From an uncultured Verrucomicrobiota bacterium (lineage in GTDB: Bacteria > Verrucomicrobiota > Verrucomicrobiia > Verrucomicrobiales > Verrucomicrobiaceae): a stretch of 34,420 nucleotides of DNA. Shown here piece by piece: positions 16,153 to 24,187 of this stretch; the first letter of the stretch is position 1; each line of letters begins with the position of its first letter. Under the pieces are notes generated by a model, which did not search any database, had not been told where the DNA came from, and saw nothing but the letters and a program-made list of their open reading frames with translations. Position numbers and translations under genes: made by a program. Location of the stretch: contig CAINGK010000197.1 in assembly GCA_903848465.1 (NCBI GenBank), forward strand, positions 1 through 34,420, given 5' to 3'.

Positions 16153-17397
16153 CTAGCGTCTTGGACGGCCCACCATCAGGGAGGTAGTCTGTGGGTTCAT
16201 CAGGTAGCCAATGCCGAAGTTCAGCGGTTTGACCTGATACCTGCCGGAGGAATAGGCATCCATCAAATCCGGCTGCTGGCAGCCCGAGAAGATGGGCAAG
16301 GTGCCGCGATAATTGCCATAGAGCCAGAGATCCCAGCCGTAGCGGGCGAAGTCGCGATAGGGCACACCGGAGGGATCCTGCACGATGGCACTGCTGTGGC
16401 GCAGGAGATAGTCGCGGATGTTGGAGAAGTCGCCTTGGTGCATGAGGTAGGAGGCACTCTTGAGGAAGGCTGGGACGCGGCCCAGGCGGGAAACAAAGGT
16501 CAGGAACGATCCGCCCGCCCTCACGCCGCCATTGGACAGGTCCTGCCGAAAGTAAAAGACCCGCTTGGACCCACCCAAAGGGCTGTGACAGCGAATCATG
16601 AGTCCCGTATTACCCGATGAACCGGACAGCGTGACGTTGCCGGTTCCGTCCAAGCGCACGGTATCGACGGAATCCACCGTATGGCCGGTGCGCGCCATAA
16701 ACGCCATCAGCAGCGGCAGCACGCCGCGAAACCGCGTGGCCTGCAGGGTGCTGCGCATCTCCGTCGTGATGAAATAACCGCTCTGCATGATGGTCGAAAC
16801 CGCGTTGTGCAAGCCCGTGAGGCCGGCATCGATCTCACCCTGGGACAAATCGCTCAGACGCGGCAGTGGCTCCGCAGGCTCCAGGCCGCAGAGCACATAG
16901 GTCTCGGCAGCGGGGAAGAGGGCGCTCGCAAACAAGAAGTCCGGCCCGCTGAAGGGGTAAAACATGGCGTTGGCGTGCCGGATGTCGCTAATTTCTGCAC
17001 TCGCCCAGGACTGCAGGGGGATGCGGCGGGCGTTCTGGTGAACGGCCCAGAGATTGTCCATGCGCATTTTGTGCGCGATCACCGCTGGCGTCTGGCTGTA
17101 GGAGGAGTCCAGGCCGGCAAACAGGCGGGCGATGTTGTTGATGGAAGCCGAATGGGTCGGCACGTTCATGGAGGCCGCACCGTTGAACAGGGGCCCGTGG
17201 CCCGCGCTTTCAGCACGTTTAACGCTGCCGCCACCCAGCGCATTCAGCACATTATTCCACTGATTCACCCTGTTCGCTGCGGAGTAGTTTCTAAAAGCCT
17301 CGTCAGGAAGCGCGCAGGCACCGAGCAACAGCAGGGCTGAAAGCGCGCCCGTGACTCGGCAGAAAATGGAGAGATTATGGTTTCGGCAAGCCATCAT
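16153..17397 (-). CDS. Uncharacterised lipoprotein
   Basis: Protein of 414 residues with a lipoprotein signal peptide: hydrophobic GALSALLLLGAC with lipobox LGAC, Cys28. No family name is recognised. Visible features are a segment FYPFSGPDFLFASALFPAAE followed by TYVLCGLEP, which has the look of a conserved core, then a run around SGYFITTEMRSTLQATRFRG, and a C-terminal block GWDLWLYGNYRGTLPIFSGC. It should be anchored in the inner or outer membrane facing the periplasm. It is convergent with nothing and sits upstream of rpmB on the same strand with an 82-bp gap that holds the rpmB promoter. Confidence 0.82.
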   Translation of the reverse strand: MMACRNHNLSIFCRVTGALSALLLLGACALPDEAFRNYSAANRVNQWNNVLNALGGGSVKRAESAGHGPLFNGAASMNVPTHSASINNIARLFAGLDSSYSQTPAVIAHKMRMDNLWAVHQNARRIPLQSWASAEISDIRHANAMFYPFSGPDFLFASALFPAAETYVLCGLEPAEPLPRLSDLSQGEIDAGLTGLHNAVSTIMQSGYFITTEMRSTLQATRFRGVLPLLMAFMARTGHTVDSVDTVRLDGTGNVTLSGSSGNTGLMIRCHSPLGGSKRVFYFRQDLSNGGVRAGGSFLTFVSRLGRVPAFLKSASYLMHQGDFSNIRDYLLRHSSAIVQDPSGVPYRDFARYGWDLWLYGNYRGTLPIFSGCQQPDLMDAYSSGRYQVKPLNFGIGYLMNPQTTSLMVGRPRR

Positions 17398-17490
17398 AGA
17401 GCCACGAGCGTACCAGACCCCACTAGCCCGCCAAGTAAGTCTTTAGAAACACTTGCAAGTTTATTTCCGAAAACCTCCAGTCGTTATAAA

Positions 17491-17521
17491 AATTCAGCAC
17501 CGCTATTGCGCGGCGCTGAAT
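17491..17521 (-). terminator. Intrinsic terminator of aguB-aguA
   Basis: On the minus strand ATTCAGC-G-CCGC and GCGG-T-GCTGAAT form a GC-rich stem with one C/A mismatch and a GCAATA loop, followed by TTTTATAACG. It lies about 27 bp past the agmatine deiminase stop. Confidence 0.8.
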
Positions 17522-17547
17522 AATTAAGCTCTAACGGCTCCGTTCTC

Positions 17548-18600
17548 TTACTTCGGCTGATGCATGCCGATGCAATGGAAAGCGCCACCTTCAGTGACGA
17601 GATCCTTGGCCATCATGGAGATGATTTCACGACCGGGGAAGCACTCGGAGATCTTGTCTTCAGCAGCGGCATCCTTCTTCTTGTGACCGAAGAGCGGGAG
17701 GAGCACGGCGTTGTTCATGATCATGAAGTTCGCGTAGCTGGCTGGCAGACGGCTGAGACGCCAGTCTTTCATCTCGATGGCCTGCGGCATTTCGATCTCG
17801 ATGATCTCCAACTTGCCGCCATCCGGGGCTTTGACGTCGTCCAGACGCTCGCGGATTTCCTTGAGCACCTTGTGGTTCGGATCGGAGTCACGTGGCTCGA
17901 CCATGCAGATCACGGCGTCTTCACGGATGAAGCGCACGATGTCGTCGATGTGGCCGTCGGTGTCGTCGCCTTCGATGCCTTTCTTGAACCAGACGATGTC
18001 TTTGACACCGAGCATGGCCTTCAATTCTTTTTCGACCTCGGCTTTGTTGCCGGGTTTGCCGCCATGGCGGTTTGGGTTGAGCAGCACGGCCTCAGTGGTG
18101 AGGAGAGTGCCTTTGCCGTTGGTTTCGATGGCCCCGCCTTCGAGGATCATCTTGGAGGTGAAGCGCTCCATCTTGAGAGCGGCGGCCGCTTTCTCTGGGA
18201 TGGCGTTGTCGAGATCCCATGGCGGGAACTTGCCGCCCCAGGCGTTGAATTCCCAGTCGGTGATCGCCACCTGGCCGGTTTCGTTGTGCTTGATGAAAAT
18301 CGGGCCGTGGTCACGGCACCACACATCGTTGGTGTTGTTCTCGTAGATGTCCACCTGGCTGAGATCGCCTTCGTTGTCGGCGATGCTGAGGCGGATGTTC
18401 ATGTGGCTGAGCATCGGGGCATTGATGCGCACGCGCTCGTAGCGGGAGATGACGCTGGCGATCTCGCCAAACTTGTCCTGCAACTTGTGGTAAGTCTTGG
18501 GGCAGCTTTCCTTGTTGGAAGGCCAGGACAGCCAGATTGCCTCCTGCGGCTCGAATTCGGCGGGCAGACGGTAGTTTTGGGGATAGGCGGCTTTACTCAT
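17548..18600 (-). CDS. aguA: Agmatine deiminase
   Basis: Protein of 350 residues (typical family length about 350-370) of the peptidyl-arginine-deiminase fold. It hydrolyses agmatine to N-carbamoylputrescine and ammonia in the arginine decarboxylase route to putrescine. Seen: LPAEFEPQEAIWLSWPS at the start, NDVWCRDHGPIF, WEFNAWGGKFPPWDLDN, ILEGGAIETNGKGTLLTTE, the catalytic His-Asp segment DTDGHIDDIVRF, and the nucleophile Cys343 in GGAFHCI. The start overlaps the end of the amidase gene by 8 bp, so the two steps are co-expressed. A good terminator follows. Confidence 0.97.
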   Translation of the reverse strand: MSKAAYPQNYRLPAEFEPQEAIWLSWPSNKESCPKTYHKLQDKFGEIASVISRYERVRINAPMLSHMNIRLSIADNEGDLSQVDIYENNTNDVWCRDHGPIFIKHNETGQVAITDWEFNAWGGKFPPWDLDNAIPEKAAAALKMERFTSKMILEGGAIETNGKGTLLTTEAVLLNPNRHGGKPGNKAEVEKELKAMLGVKDIVWFKKGIEGDDTDGHIDDIVRFIREDAVICMVEPRDSDPNHKVLKEIRERLDDVKAPDGGKLEIIEIEMPQAIEMKDWRLSRLPASYANFMIMNNAVLLPLFGHKKKDAAAEDKISECFPGREIISMMAKDLVTEGGAFHCIGMHQPK

Positions 18601-19459
18601 CGATATAGCGTTTGGTCAGGGGAGCGTAGGTGTCAATGCGGCGATCACGGAAAAAAGGCCAGATGCGGCGAAAATCTTCCACCGCAGACAGGTCACACGG
18701 CACGATCAAAATCTCTTCATCGCTCACGGAGGCCTTTGCAACGATTTCTCCATACGGATTTGCAACAAAGCTCTGGCCCCAGAATTCGCTCTGCTGCTCC
18801 GTGCCGACGCGGTTGACCGCCGCCAGGTAGCAGCCATTGGCCACGGCATGGCCGCGCTGTACCGTCTCCCAGGCGCAGTGCTGGGCGGTGCCGAGGGTGG
18901 CTTTTTCGCTGGGGAGCCAGCCGATGGCGGTGGGGTAAAACAGAATCTCCGCGCCCATGAGGGCCGTGAGGCGAGCGGCTTCGGGATACCACTGGTCCCA
19001 GCAGATGAGGACGCCGATGCGGCCAAACTTCGTGTCCCAGACGCGGTAGCCGAGGTCACCGGGGGTGAAATAAAACTTCTCCTCGAAGCCGGGATCCTGC
19101 GGGATGTGCATCTTGCGGTACTTGCCCAGCACAGTGCCGTCCGCGTCGATCACAGCCGCTGTGTTGTGGTAAAGACCCGGTGCCCGCTTCTCAAACAGAG
19201 GCACGATGATGACCACTCCCAGCTCTTTGGCGAGAGGAGCGAGTCGGTCGGTGGTCGGGCCTGGGACGGCTTCGGCGAGGTTAAACAGCTCCGTGTCCTG
19301 CGTAATGCAGAAGTAGGGAGTATTGAACAATTCCTGGAGGCACACGATCTGCGCGCCACGGGCCGCCGCATCACGGATGAGCCGTTCATGCTGCTGCACG
19401 CTTTCTTCTTTGCTTGAAAATGCCCGGCTTTGCACCAGGCCGAGAGTCACCTTCGCCAT
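18593..19459 (-). CDS. aguB: N-carbamoylputrescine amidase
   Basis: Nitrilase-superfamily amidase, 288 residues from ATG 19459; an in-frame GTG at 19477 would add six. It cleaves N-carbamoylputrescine to putrescine, CO2 and ammonia, acting on the product of the next gene. The Glu-Lys-Cys triad is visible: Glu in VCLQELFNTPYF, Lys in GKYRKMHIPQDPGFEEKFYF and Cys in VLICWDQWYPEAARL. The sequence PQDPGFEEKFYFTPGD is characteristic of the AguB group rather than other nitrilases. The stop overlaps aguA by 8 bp. No arginine decarboxylase gene is in this window. Confidence 0.96.
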   Translation of the reverse strand: MAKVTLGLVQSRAFSSKEESVQQHERLIRDAAARGAQIVCLQELFNTPYFCITQDTELFNLAEAVPGPTTDRLAPLAKELGVVIIVPLFEKRAPGLYHNTAAVIDADGTVLGKYRKMHIPQDPGFEEKFYFTPGDLGYRVWDTKFGRIGVLICWDQWYPEAARLTALMGAEILFYPTAIGWLPSEKATLGTAQHCAWETVQRGHAVANGCYLAAVNRVGTEQQSEFWGQSFVANPYGEIVAKASVSDEEILIVPCDLSAVEDFRRIWPFFRDRRIDTYAPLTKRYIDE

Positions 19460-19477
19460 AAGACGCGGATGGTTCAC

Positions 19478-19881
19478 CGCTTGAGGACGAATGCAAGAAA
19501 AGCTATCGGTGCAAAAAGGCCCGGCGGCACTGGCTTGCGTACATTTCGACTGCCTTTCCCAGCATGAGCACCGCCGTCGATGCGATCTACCGCCAGATTA
19601 TTCAGGTTCGCACAATTGGGTGACCCAGCACACGATCAATCATGTGCTCCACATGCGACCTTGCAGCCTACTCCCGGAGGGAGCCAATGCGTCTCCCGCC
19701 GCTGCATTGTCACCCTCTTATGCGAGCCTCAATCAATGTGCCCTGCGGGATCAAATCGTAGATCTGCACCATCGAAGACCGACTCGTGCGCAAAGTCGTT
19801 GGTCGGTTGCACCTGACCGATGTAGCAACGCTTCAAGCTCATTTGCGTCATTTGCTGGGACTTTGAAATCCCGCGCATCGC
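19478..19881. other. Intergenic region without a supported gene
   Basis: About 400 bp between aguB and the DoxX terminator. Open frames here are short, rich in Arg, Cys and Ser, and have no recognisable motif. Part of it may be decayed repeat DNA. It should contain the aguBA promoter, but I do not see a clear -35/-10 pair. Confidence 0.45.
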
Positions 19882-19920
19882 AAAAAAACAAAGTGGCCCG
19901 GCAGTCTGCACTGCCGGGCC
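19882..19920 (-). terminator. Intrinsic terminator of the DoxX gene
   Basis: On the minus strand a perfect 11-bp stem, GGCCCGGCAGT/ACTGCCGGGCC (19895-19905 with 19910-19920), and a 4-base loop is followed by ACTTTG and seven Ts, 19 bp past the stop codon. Confidence 0.85.
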
Positions 19921-19939
19921 GGGGTGATCGAAAACGCGC

Positions 19940-20350
19940 TTATGCGCGGTCCACGGAGAACTTGCCTGCGCCGGTGAAGAGCAGGGTGACGTAGGCGACG
20001 AGATAGACCATGGCGAGTTCGCCGGAGCCTGGACCGGCAATGAGGCTGGACTTGTGTACGAAGAAGAAGGCGGTGGCCATGGTGATGGCCAGGATGAGGG
20101 CCGCGAAACGCGTGAACAGGCCGGCGATCAGCATGGCGGAACACACGACCTCCGCAAAGATGGCCAGGCTGGCATTCACATTTCCGGGCATGCCATAGAG
20201 CCCGGCCATTTTTTCAGCGGTGGCGGAGAAGGCCATCATCTTGCCGCGGCCATGCAGCATGAGCATGGAAAAGCCGAGGGCGACACGTAGGATGAGCAGA
20301 CCGTAGTCGGGAGACTTCGGCAGGAAGGACAGTTTCAGGATCTTGAGCAT
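19940..20350 (-). CDS. DoxX family membrane protein
   Basis: Protein of 136 residues with four hydrophobic helices. The pattern GLLILRVALGFSMLMLHGRGKM, then AIFAEVVCSAMLIAGLFTRFAALILAITM, and the closing segment VYLVAYVTLLFTGAGKFSVD is diagnostic of DoxX (COG2259). Members sit in the inner membrane; some are linked to thiosulfate:quinone oxidation or oxidative-stress complexes, but most have no assigned reaction. It is monocistronic, with a strong terminator after it and repeat DNA before it. Confidence 0.92.
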   Translation of the reverse strand: MLKILKLSFLPKSPDYGLLILRVALGFSMLMLHGRGKMMAFSATAEKMAGLYGMPGNVNASLAIFAEVVCSAMLIAGLFTRFAALILAITMATAFFFVHKSSLIAGPGSGELAMVYLVAYVTLLFTGAGKFSVDRA

Positions 20351-20370
20351 GGTTGTTGGTTGGGTTCGGA

Positions 20371-20640
20371 TTAGCGGGGATTTATCGGAGCATGGTCATG
20401 CCCCGGCTCCGCCGACAAGCCTAAAATTTTACCCTTAAATGCAGGAAACGGACGGATGGCTGCGTAAGGGCGGCGCAAGGCATGGAGCCAAGGAACAGCG
20501 CCAGAGACATTGCGGCGGGTTGTGTCACCGCTACGCGGTTCTACGAATGACATCGCGTTTGCTGCCGCATAGCGTGGGTTGACACCCTATCTACAACGAA
20601 ATGAAAATGCCCACGATGCCCGGCGCTGCGCCTTCAAAGT
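20371..20640. repeat. Decayed palindromic intergenic repeat
   Basis: The DNA between doxX and the ketosynthase pair has hallmarks of the repeat mosaics seen in this phylum: ACCGC-TAC-GCGGT (20527-20539), GGCGC-T-GCGCC (20622-20632) and GGGTTGACACCCTATCTAC (20576-20594), the last resembling 122-147 and 15715-15739. On the minus strand it can be read as a short frame containing FVEPRSGDTTRR, a phrase typical of translated repeats rather than of a protein. Confidence 0.6.
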
Positions 20641-20643
20641 GAA

Positions 20644-21669
20644 CTACGGCGTCACCACACACGCATAAGCCGCTGTGTTGGTGCCCGGCATGGAGATGAC
20701 CACGGGCTGCTGCGTCTGTCTTGCTGCCAGTGTCCCCAGTACCAGTTGCAGGGAACTGCTGGCCCCCATGCTTTCACCAAGGATATACTTCGGGCTGAGC
20801 ACGGTGTTCCACGTCCCCCCGGACCAGGCGGCTGCTTCCGCGTGGTCGAGTTTGGTGATTCCCGTGCGGTCATTGATGAGCGTGGCTTGCCCTTGGAACT
20901 GCGCCATTGTTTGCGCAGCGAGTTCCGGCAGCAGTTCGCAGCGTTCCTGCCAGGACAGATAAGCCAGCGGGCCGATGACTGCACTGACCTTCGGCCCATC
21001 ACCGCTGGCAGAGAGCAGGAGCGCTCCGGCACCTTCGGAGGCGATGAGCTTGGGATGATAATACGTGAGCGCTTCGGCGCTGAGCCAGTCGCATTCTTCA
21101 GCGGCGATGAGCAGGCATTCCTCCACGATGCCGCTGCTGATCCAGAACGCGGCGGTGTCCAGCGCCTCCATGATGGCGTTGGAACTGCCCACCAGCGTGC
21201 TGACAGCGCCATCAACACCGAGAAAGGAGGCGATGTGCGAGGCAGGCGCGTTGAACACAGTTTCTGGAAAGATCAGCGGACTGGCCTGGGCAGGATTTTG
21301 CAGCACTTCATGGTAGAAGCGGCCAGTGTAGTTCACGCAGCCGTTTTGCATGACGAACAGAATGCCCAGTCCCGGTGGCGGAGCCGCAGGATCGTGCCCG
21401 GCATCTGCCAGCGCCTCCAAGGCTGCAGCCACCGAGTAGCGCGTGATCGCGCTGGAGCGGCGCAGGCGTGAATGACGCGCGATTTTTTCCGGCGGCGCGG
21501 CAGTGGCAAGTCGGGAAGCACAGGGCCAACTGCGCCCTTCTCCAGGTCGGGCACAGGGGGTGGCGGGCAGCGGCGTGCCAGCCAGCACGGCCTCATGCAT
21601 GGCGGCGGCGCTCCAGCCAGCGGAGCTCACCGCGCCGACGCCACGGATGCAAATGTTGCGCGTGTTCAT
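20644..21669 (-). CDS. Ketosynthase-like protein without catalytic residues
   Basis: Protein of 341 residues of the beta-ketoacyl synthase (thiolase) fold. ATG 21669 overlaps the partner's stop by 4 bp and follows a perfect AAGGAGG. Fold markers: GVGAVSSAGWS at the start, ASHIASFLGVDG, EGAGALLLSA, and LGESMGASSSLQLVLG near the end. The active-site Cys region reads STLVGSSNA with no Cys. The HGTGTP histidine block is replaced by TLINDRTGITK, and the GH of GHxxGA is GE. It cannot condense, so a chain-length-factor-like or scaffolding role beside the active ketosynthase is likely (inference). It is also about 80 residues shorter than that partner. Confidence 0.85.
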   Translation of the reverse strand: MNTRNICIRGVGAVSSAGWSAAAMHEAVLAGTPLPATPCARPGEGRSWPCASRLATAAPPEKIARHSRLRRSSAITRYSVAAALEALADAGHDPAAPPPGLGILFVMQNGCVNYTGRFYHEVLQNPAQASPLIFPETVFNAPASHIASFLGVDGAVSTLVGSSNAIMEALDTAAFWISSGIVEECLLIAAEECDWLSAEALTYYHPKLIASEGAGALLLSASGDGPKVSAVIGPLAYLSWQERCELLPELAAQTMAQFQGQATLINDRTGITKLDHAEAAAWSGGTWNTVLSPKYILGESMGASSSLQLVLGTLAARQTQQPVVISMPGTNTAAYACVVTP

Positions 21670-22949
21670 GCGCACCTCCTTTGCAGTACCAGGGTGGCGT
21701 TCGTGCCGCCGAAACCGAAGGAATTGGTCAGCGCATAATCCAATGCGGCGCGCCGAAATTGACGCACCAGATCAAATCGCACCACCGGATCGACCTCGCG
21801 CACGTTCAGGCTCGCAGGCAGCCACTGACCCTGCAGGGCCATCAGGCAAATCACCGCTTCGACGGCTCCCGCTCCCCCGAGCAGATGCCCCATGGCGGAT
21901 TTCGTGGAGCTGACTGGGATGCCGGCCACCGCATCTCCCGCCCAGGTGGCGATGGCGGCGGCTTCGGCCACATCATTGAACGGCGTGCCGGTGCCGTGGG
22001 AGTTGATGTAGCCGATTTGACTTGGCGAAACCCCCGCCTGGGTACAGGCGGCGGTCATGGTGCGGATGGCGGCTTTGCCAGCGGGATCGGGCTGGGTGAG
22101 ATGGTGCAGATCAGTGGCGGTGGCATAGCCGGAGACATCTCCCAGTGCCGCGCTTTGGCGTGCGTCCTCGGCTTCCAGCAGCATGACGGCAGCACCTTCG
22201 CCCAGAGCCAGTCCATCCCGCTGTGCGTCAAAAGGGCGCGGGATGCCGCTGGGTGCGAGCGCGTGCAGGCTGTCGAATCCCGCAAACACCAGCCGCGCCA
22301 GGGCGTCATACCCGCCTGCGAGCACGCGCTTGGCCCGGCCAGAGCGGATCATGTCCGCCGCCCAGCCGATGGCATTGGCCCCGGAGGCACAGGCATTGGA
22401 AACGATGATGACCGGGCCGCGCCAGTCATACTCGGCCGCGATGTTGTTCATCTGGCGCTGCGGCTGGTAATGCTCCGCGCGTGAAAGCTGTGAGGGGACA
22501 CGGCCTGACTCCTGCTGCGCGTGTTCAAAGTAGGACTCGCCCAGCGGCATCGCCCCGGCGGAGGTGCCGATGACCATGGCGTCAATGTCTTCCATGTTCT
22601 GCCGACCCGCCTGTGCGAGTGCTTCACGGATCGCCAGGAGCAGCATGTGCGTGCCACGATCTACGAAGGCCTGTTTGTGTGCAGGGATGCGGTGAAACAG
22701 CTTTTCTGCGGGCAGATCGACCACACCGGCGGTTTTGGCGATGAGTTCACGGGTGTCGAACAAATCCACGGGTCTGAACGCGATACGGTCCGCCGCTAGC
22801 GACTGTTCATTCGCCTGCCAGCCCAGACCTAACGGCGAGACAATCCCGGCTCCGGTGATGGCGATACTTTGGCGTGAGGGGGAAGGCACTAGGGGAGACA
22901 ATATGAGATTCGTCGTGTGTAAGGTTGAACTGCCAACGCAAGTGTTCAT
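21666..22949 (-). CDS. Beta-ketoacyl-ACP synthase (FabF-like)
   Basis: Protein of 427 residues. The full triad is present: Cys187 in SNACASGANAI, His318 in NSHGTGTPFND and His355 in KSAMGHLLGGAGAVE. EGAAVMLLE and SFGFGGTNATLVL close the fold. It should catalyse decarboxylative Claisen condensation of acyl and malonyl groups on an acyl carrier protein. The first ~27 residues before SIAITGAG are not conserved, so the true start may be a GTG at 22889. The stop overlaps the dead ketosynthase gene by 4 bp. The two genes diverge from the ligase-like gene across about 50 bp. Related enzymes serve aryl polyene/flexirubin synthesis and type II polyketide synthesis; primary fatty acid synthesis is less likely from context. 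Confidence 0.93.
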   Translation of the reverse strand: MNTCVGSSTLHTTNLILSPLVPSPSRQSIAITGAGIVSPLGLGWQANEQSLAADRIAFRPVDLFDTRELIAKTAGVVDLPAEKLFHRIPAHKQAFVDRGTHMLLLAIREALAQAGRQNMEDIDAMVIGTSAGAMPLGESYFEHAQQESGRVPSQLSRAEHYQPQRQMNNIAAEYDWRGPVIIVSNACASGANAIGWAADMIRSGRAKRVLAGGYDALARLVFAGFDSLHALAPSGIPRPFDAQRDGLALGEGAAVMLLEAEDARQSAALGDVSGYATATDLHHLTQPDPAGKAAIRTMTAACTQAGVSPSQIGYINSHGTGTPFNDVAEAAAIATWAGDAVAGIPVSSTKSAMGHLLGGAGAVEAVICLMALQGQWLPASLNVREVDPVVRFDLVRQFRRAALDYALTNSFGFGGTNATLVLQRRCA

Positions 22950-22999
22950 GCTACCGCACGGCGCGGCACATGGTTTACGCTTCGCCGCAAGGACTGCAA
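22950..22999. promoter_or_regulatory. Short divergent intergenic region between ketosynthase and ligase-like genes
   Basis: Only 50 bp separate the upstream ketosynthase start from the ligase-like ATG. AAGGA at 22989-22993 is the likely ribosome site of the ligase-like gene. Divergent promoters must overlap here or lie inside the first codons of the ketosynthase reading frame, which would also favour its later start. I see no convincing promoter boxes. Confidence 0.4.
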
Positions 23000-24187
23000 A
23001 TGTTTGGTGAACGCTGGGATCGTATTGTAGCAGAGCGCGGCGCGCAGGCTGCTTTGTATCTAGCTGATGGTCGTGCCACCACGTTCCGCCAGTTGGATGC
23101 CGAGGCGCGTGCCCTCAAACCAGCCGGTGAGCAGGTGCTAGTGCAGGGAGATGTACCGCAGATTCTGCGCCAGTTGCTGGCCGGGTTTCTCCATGGCGTG
23201 CCGGTGCAACTGGTGGAAAAAGACCGTGATCGCCGCATTCCCGCCTGCCCAACGCCCGCAGGCGCGGCCCTGATCAAGCAGGCCGTCGGCGGTTCGGGAG
23301 TGCGCCGCTGCCAGTTTTTCACCTTCAATCAAATCGCCGCTGATGTGGACCGGCTGCACGCAGCGCTGGATCTCGGGTCGCGCGGGGCAGGGGTGGCGGC
23401 GATTTCCTGCGCGCATTCCTTGGGGCTGACCATGACCGTCCTGCAAACGTTGTTCAACGGCGTGCCCACCTGCCATGCTCCGCAGCCCTTTGCCCAGCCT
23501 TTGATGGATGCGATGAAGCATCACCCGCGGGTGTTTCTGCCGGGTGTCCCGGCCTTGTGGAAAGCCTGGCTGAAAGGCGGCGTCAATTTTGACAACATCA
23601 GCCTGGCGGTTTCAGCCGGAGCGCCGCTCACGCTCGAACTGGAACGCCTGGCGCTGGAGCAGCATGGCCTGAAGATTCACAACCTCTACGGCGCGAGCGA
23701 GTGTGGCGCGGTGTCTTGGGATGAGACGCCCGATTTGCGGGAAGATGGGCGCGATCTCGGCACCCTGCTGCCCGGAGTGCAGGCAGAAACCGACGCCGAG
23801 GGCCGTTTGACCGTGACCAGCAGTTCGGTTGGCCTGGGGTATGATGAACTGCTGCAGCAGGAGCACTACGGCGCAGGAGTTTTCACCACCAGCGATTTGA
23901 TCGAGCTGCGGGGGAATCGCCTCCTGTTTCAGCAGTGCGTCGGCGCAGGCATCAACGTGGCGGGGCGCAAACTCAGCCCCGCCGAAATTGCCGAAAAAAT
24001 CATGCGGGCGGCCCAACTGGACCGGGTGGAAATTCACGGTGCCCCGAGCCGCGATCCTGAACGCTGCCAGGACATCGTGGTGGAGCTCGACCTGCCGCAG
24101 GCGGAGATCAACGCTGCGCTGAAAATCACCGCCTGCTCACTGCTCGCGCCGTGGGAAGTGCCGCGTCAATGGATCGGCAGGTCATGA
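23000..24187 (+). CDS. Shortened adenylation (AMP-binding-like) protein
   Basis: Protein of 395 residues of the acyl-CoA ligase/adenylation superfamily; full members are about 500-550. ATG 23000 follows AAGGA by 6 bp. Recognisable blocks: the opening TTFRQLDAEARAL, SLAVSAGAPL, the A5 aromatic block NLYGASECGAVSWD, FTTSDL in place of the YRTGDL motif, and GAGINVAGRKLSPAEIAEKI in place of the hinge/A8 block. The ATP phosphate loop (SGTTGxPK) is replaced by VGGSGVRR and the C-terminal catalytic Lys (GK) region is missing, because the protein ends soon after PRQWIGRS. It may be inactive as a ligase or use atypical chemistry. It is coupled by 4 bp to the methyltransferase. In aryl polyene clusters a ligase activates the aryl starter (4-hydroxybenzoate or a cinnamate). 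Confidence 0.8.
   Translation: MFGERWDRIVAERGAQAALYLADGRATTFRQLDAEARALKPAGEQVLVQGDVPQILRQLLAGFLHGVPVQLVEKDRDRRIPACPTPAGAALIKQAVGGSGVRRCQFFTFNQIAADVDRLHAALDLGSRGAGVAAISCAHSLGLTMTVLQTLFNGVPTCHAPQPFAQPLMDAMKHHPRVFLPGVPALWKAWLKGGVNFDNISLAVSAGAPLTLELERLALEQHGLKIHNLYGASECGAVSWDETPDLREDGRDLGTLLPGVQAETDAEGRLTVTSSSVGLGYDELLQQEHYGAGVFTTSDLIELRGNRLLFQQCVGAGINVAGRKLSPAEIAEKIMRAAQLDRVEIHGAPSRDPERCQDIVVELDLPQAEINAALKITACSLLAPWEVPRQWIGRS

Noticed and set aside
19491..19994. 167-residue plus-strand frame in the gap before doxX
   Set aside because: It is rich in Arg, Ser and Cys, without motif or ribosome site, and it runs over the doxX terminator and into the doxX gene.
20371..20553. 60-residue minus-strand frame containing FVEPRSGDTTRR
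   Set aside because: It is a translated intergenic repeat, not a protein; the underlying DNA contains palindromes.
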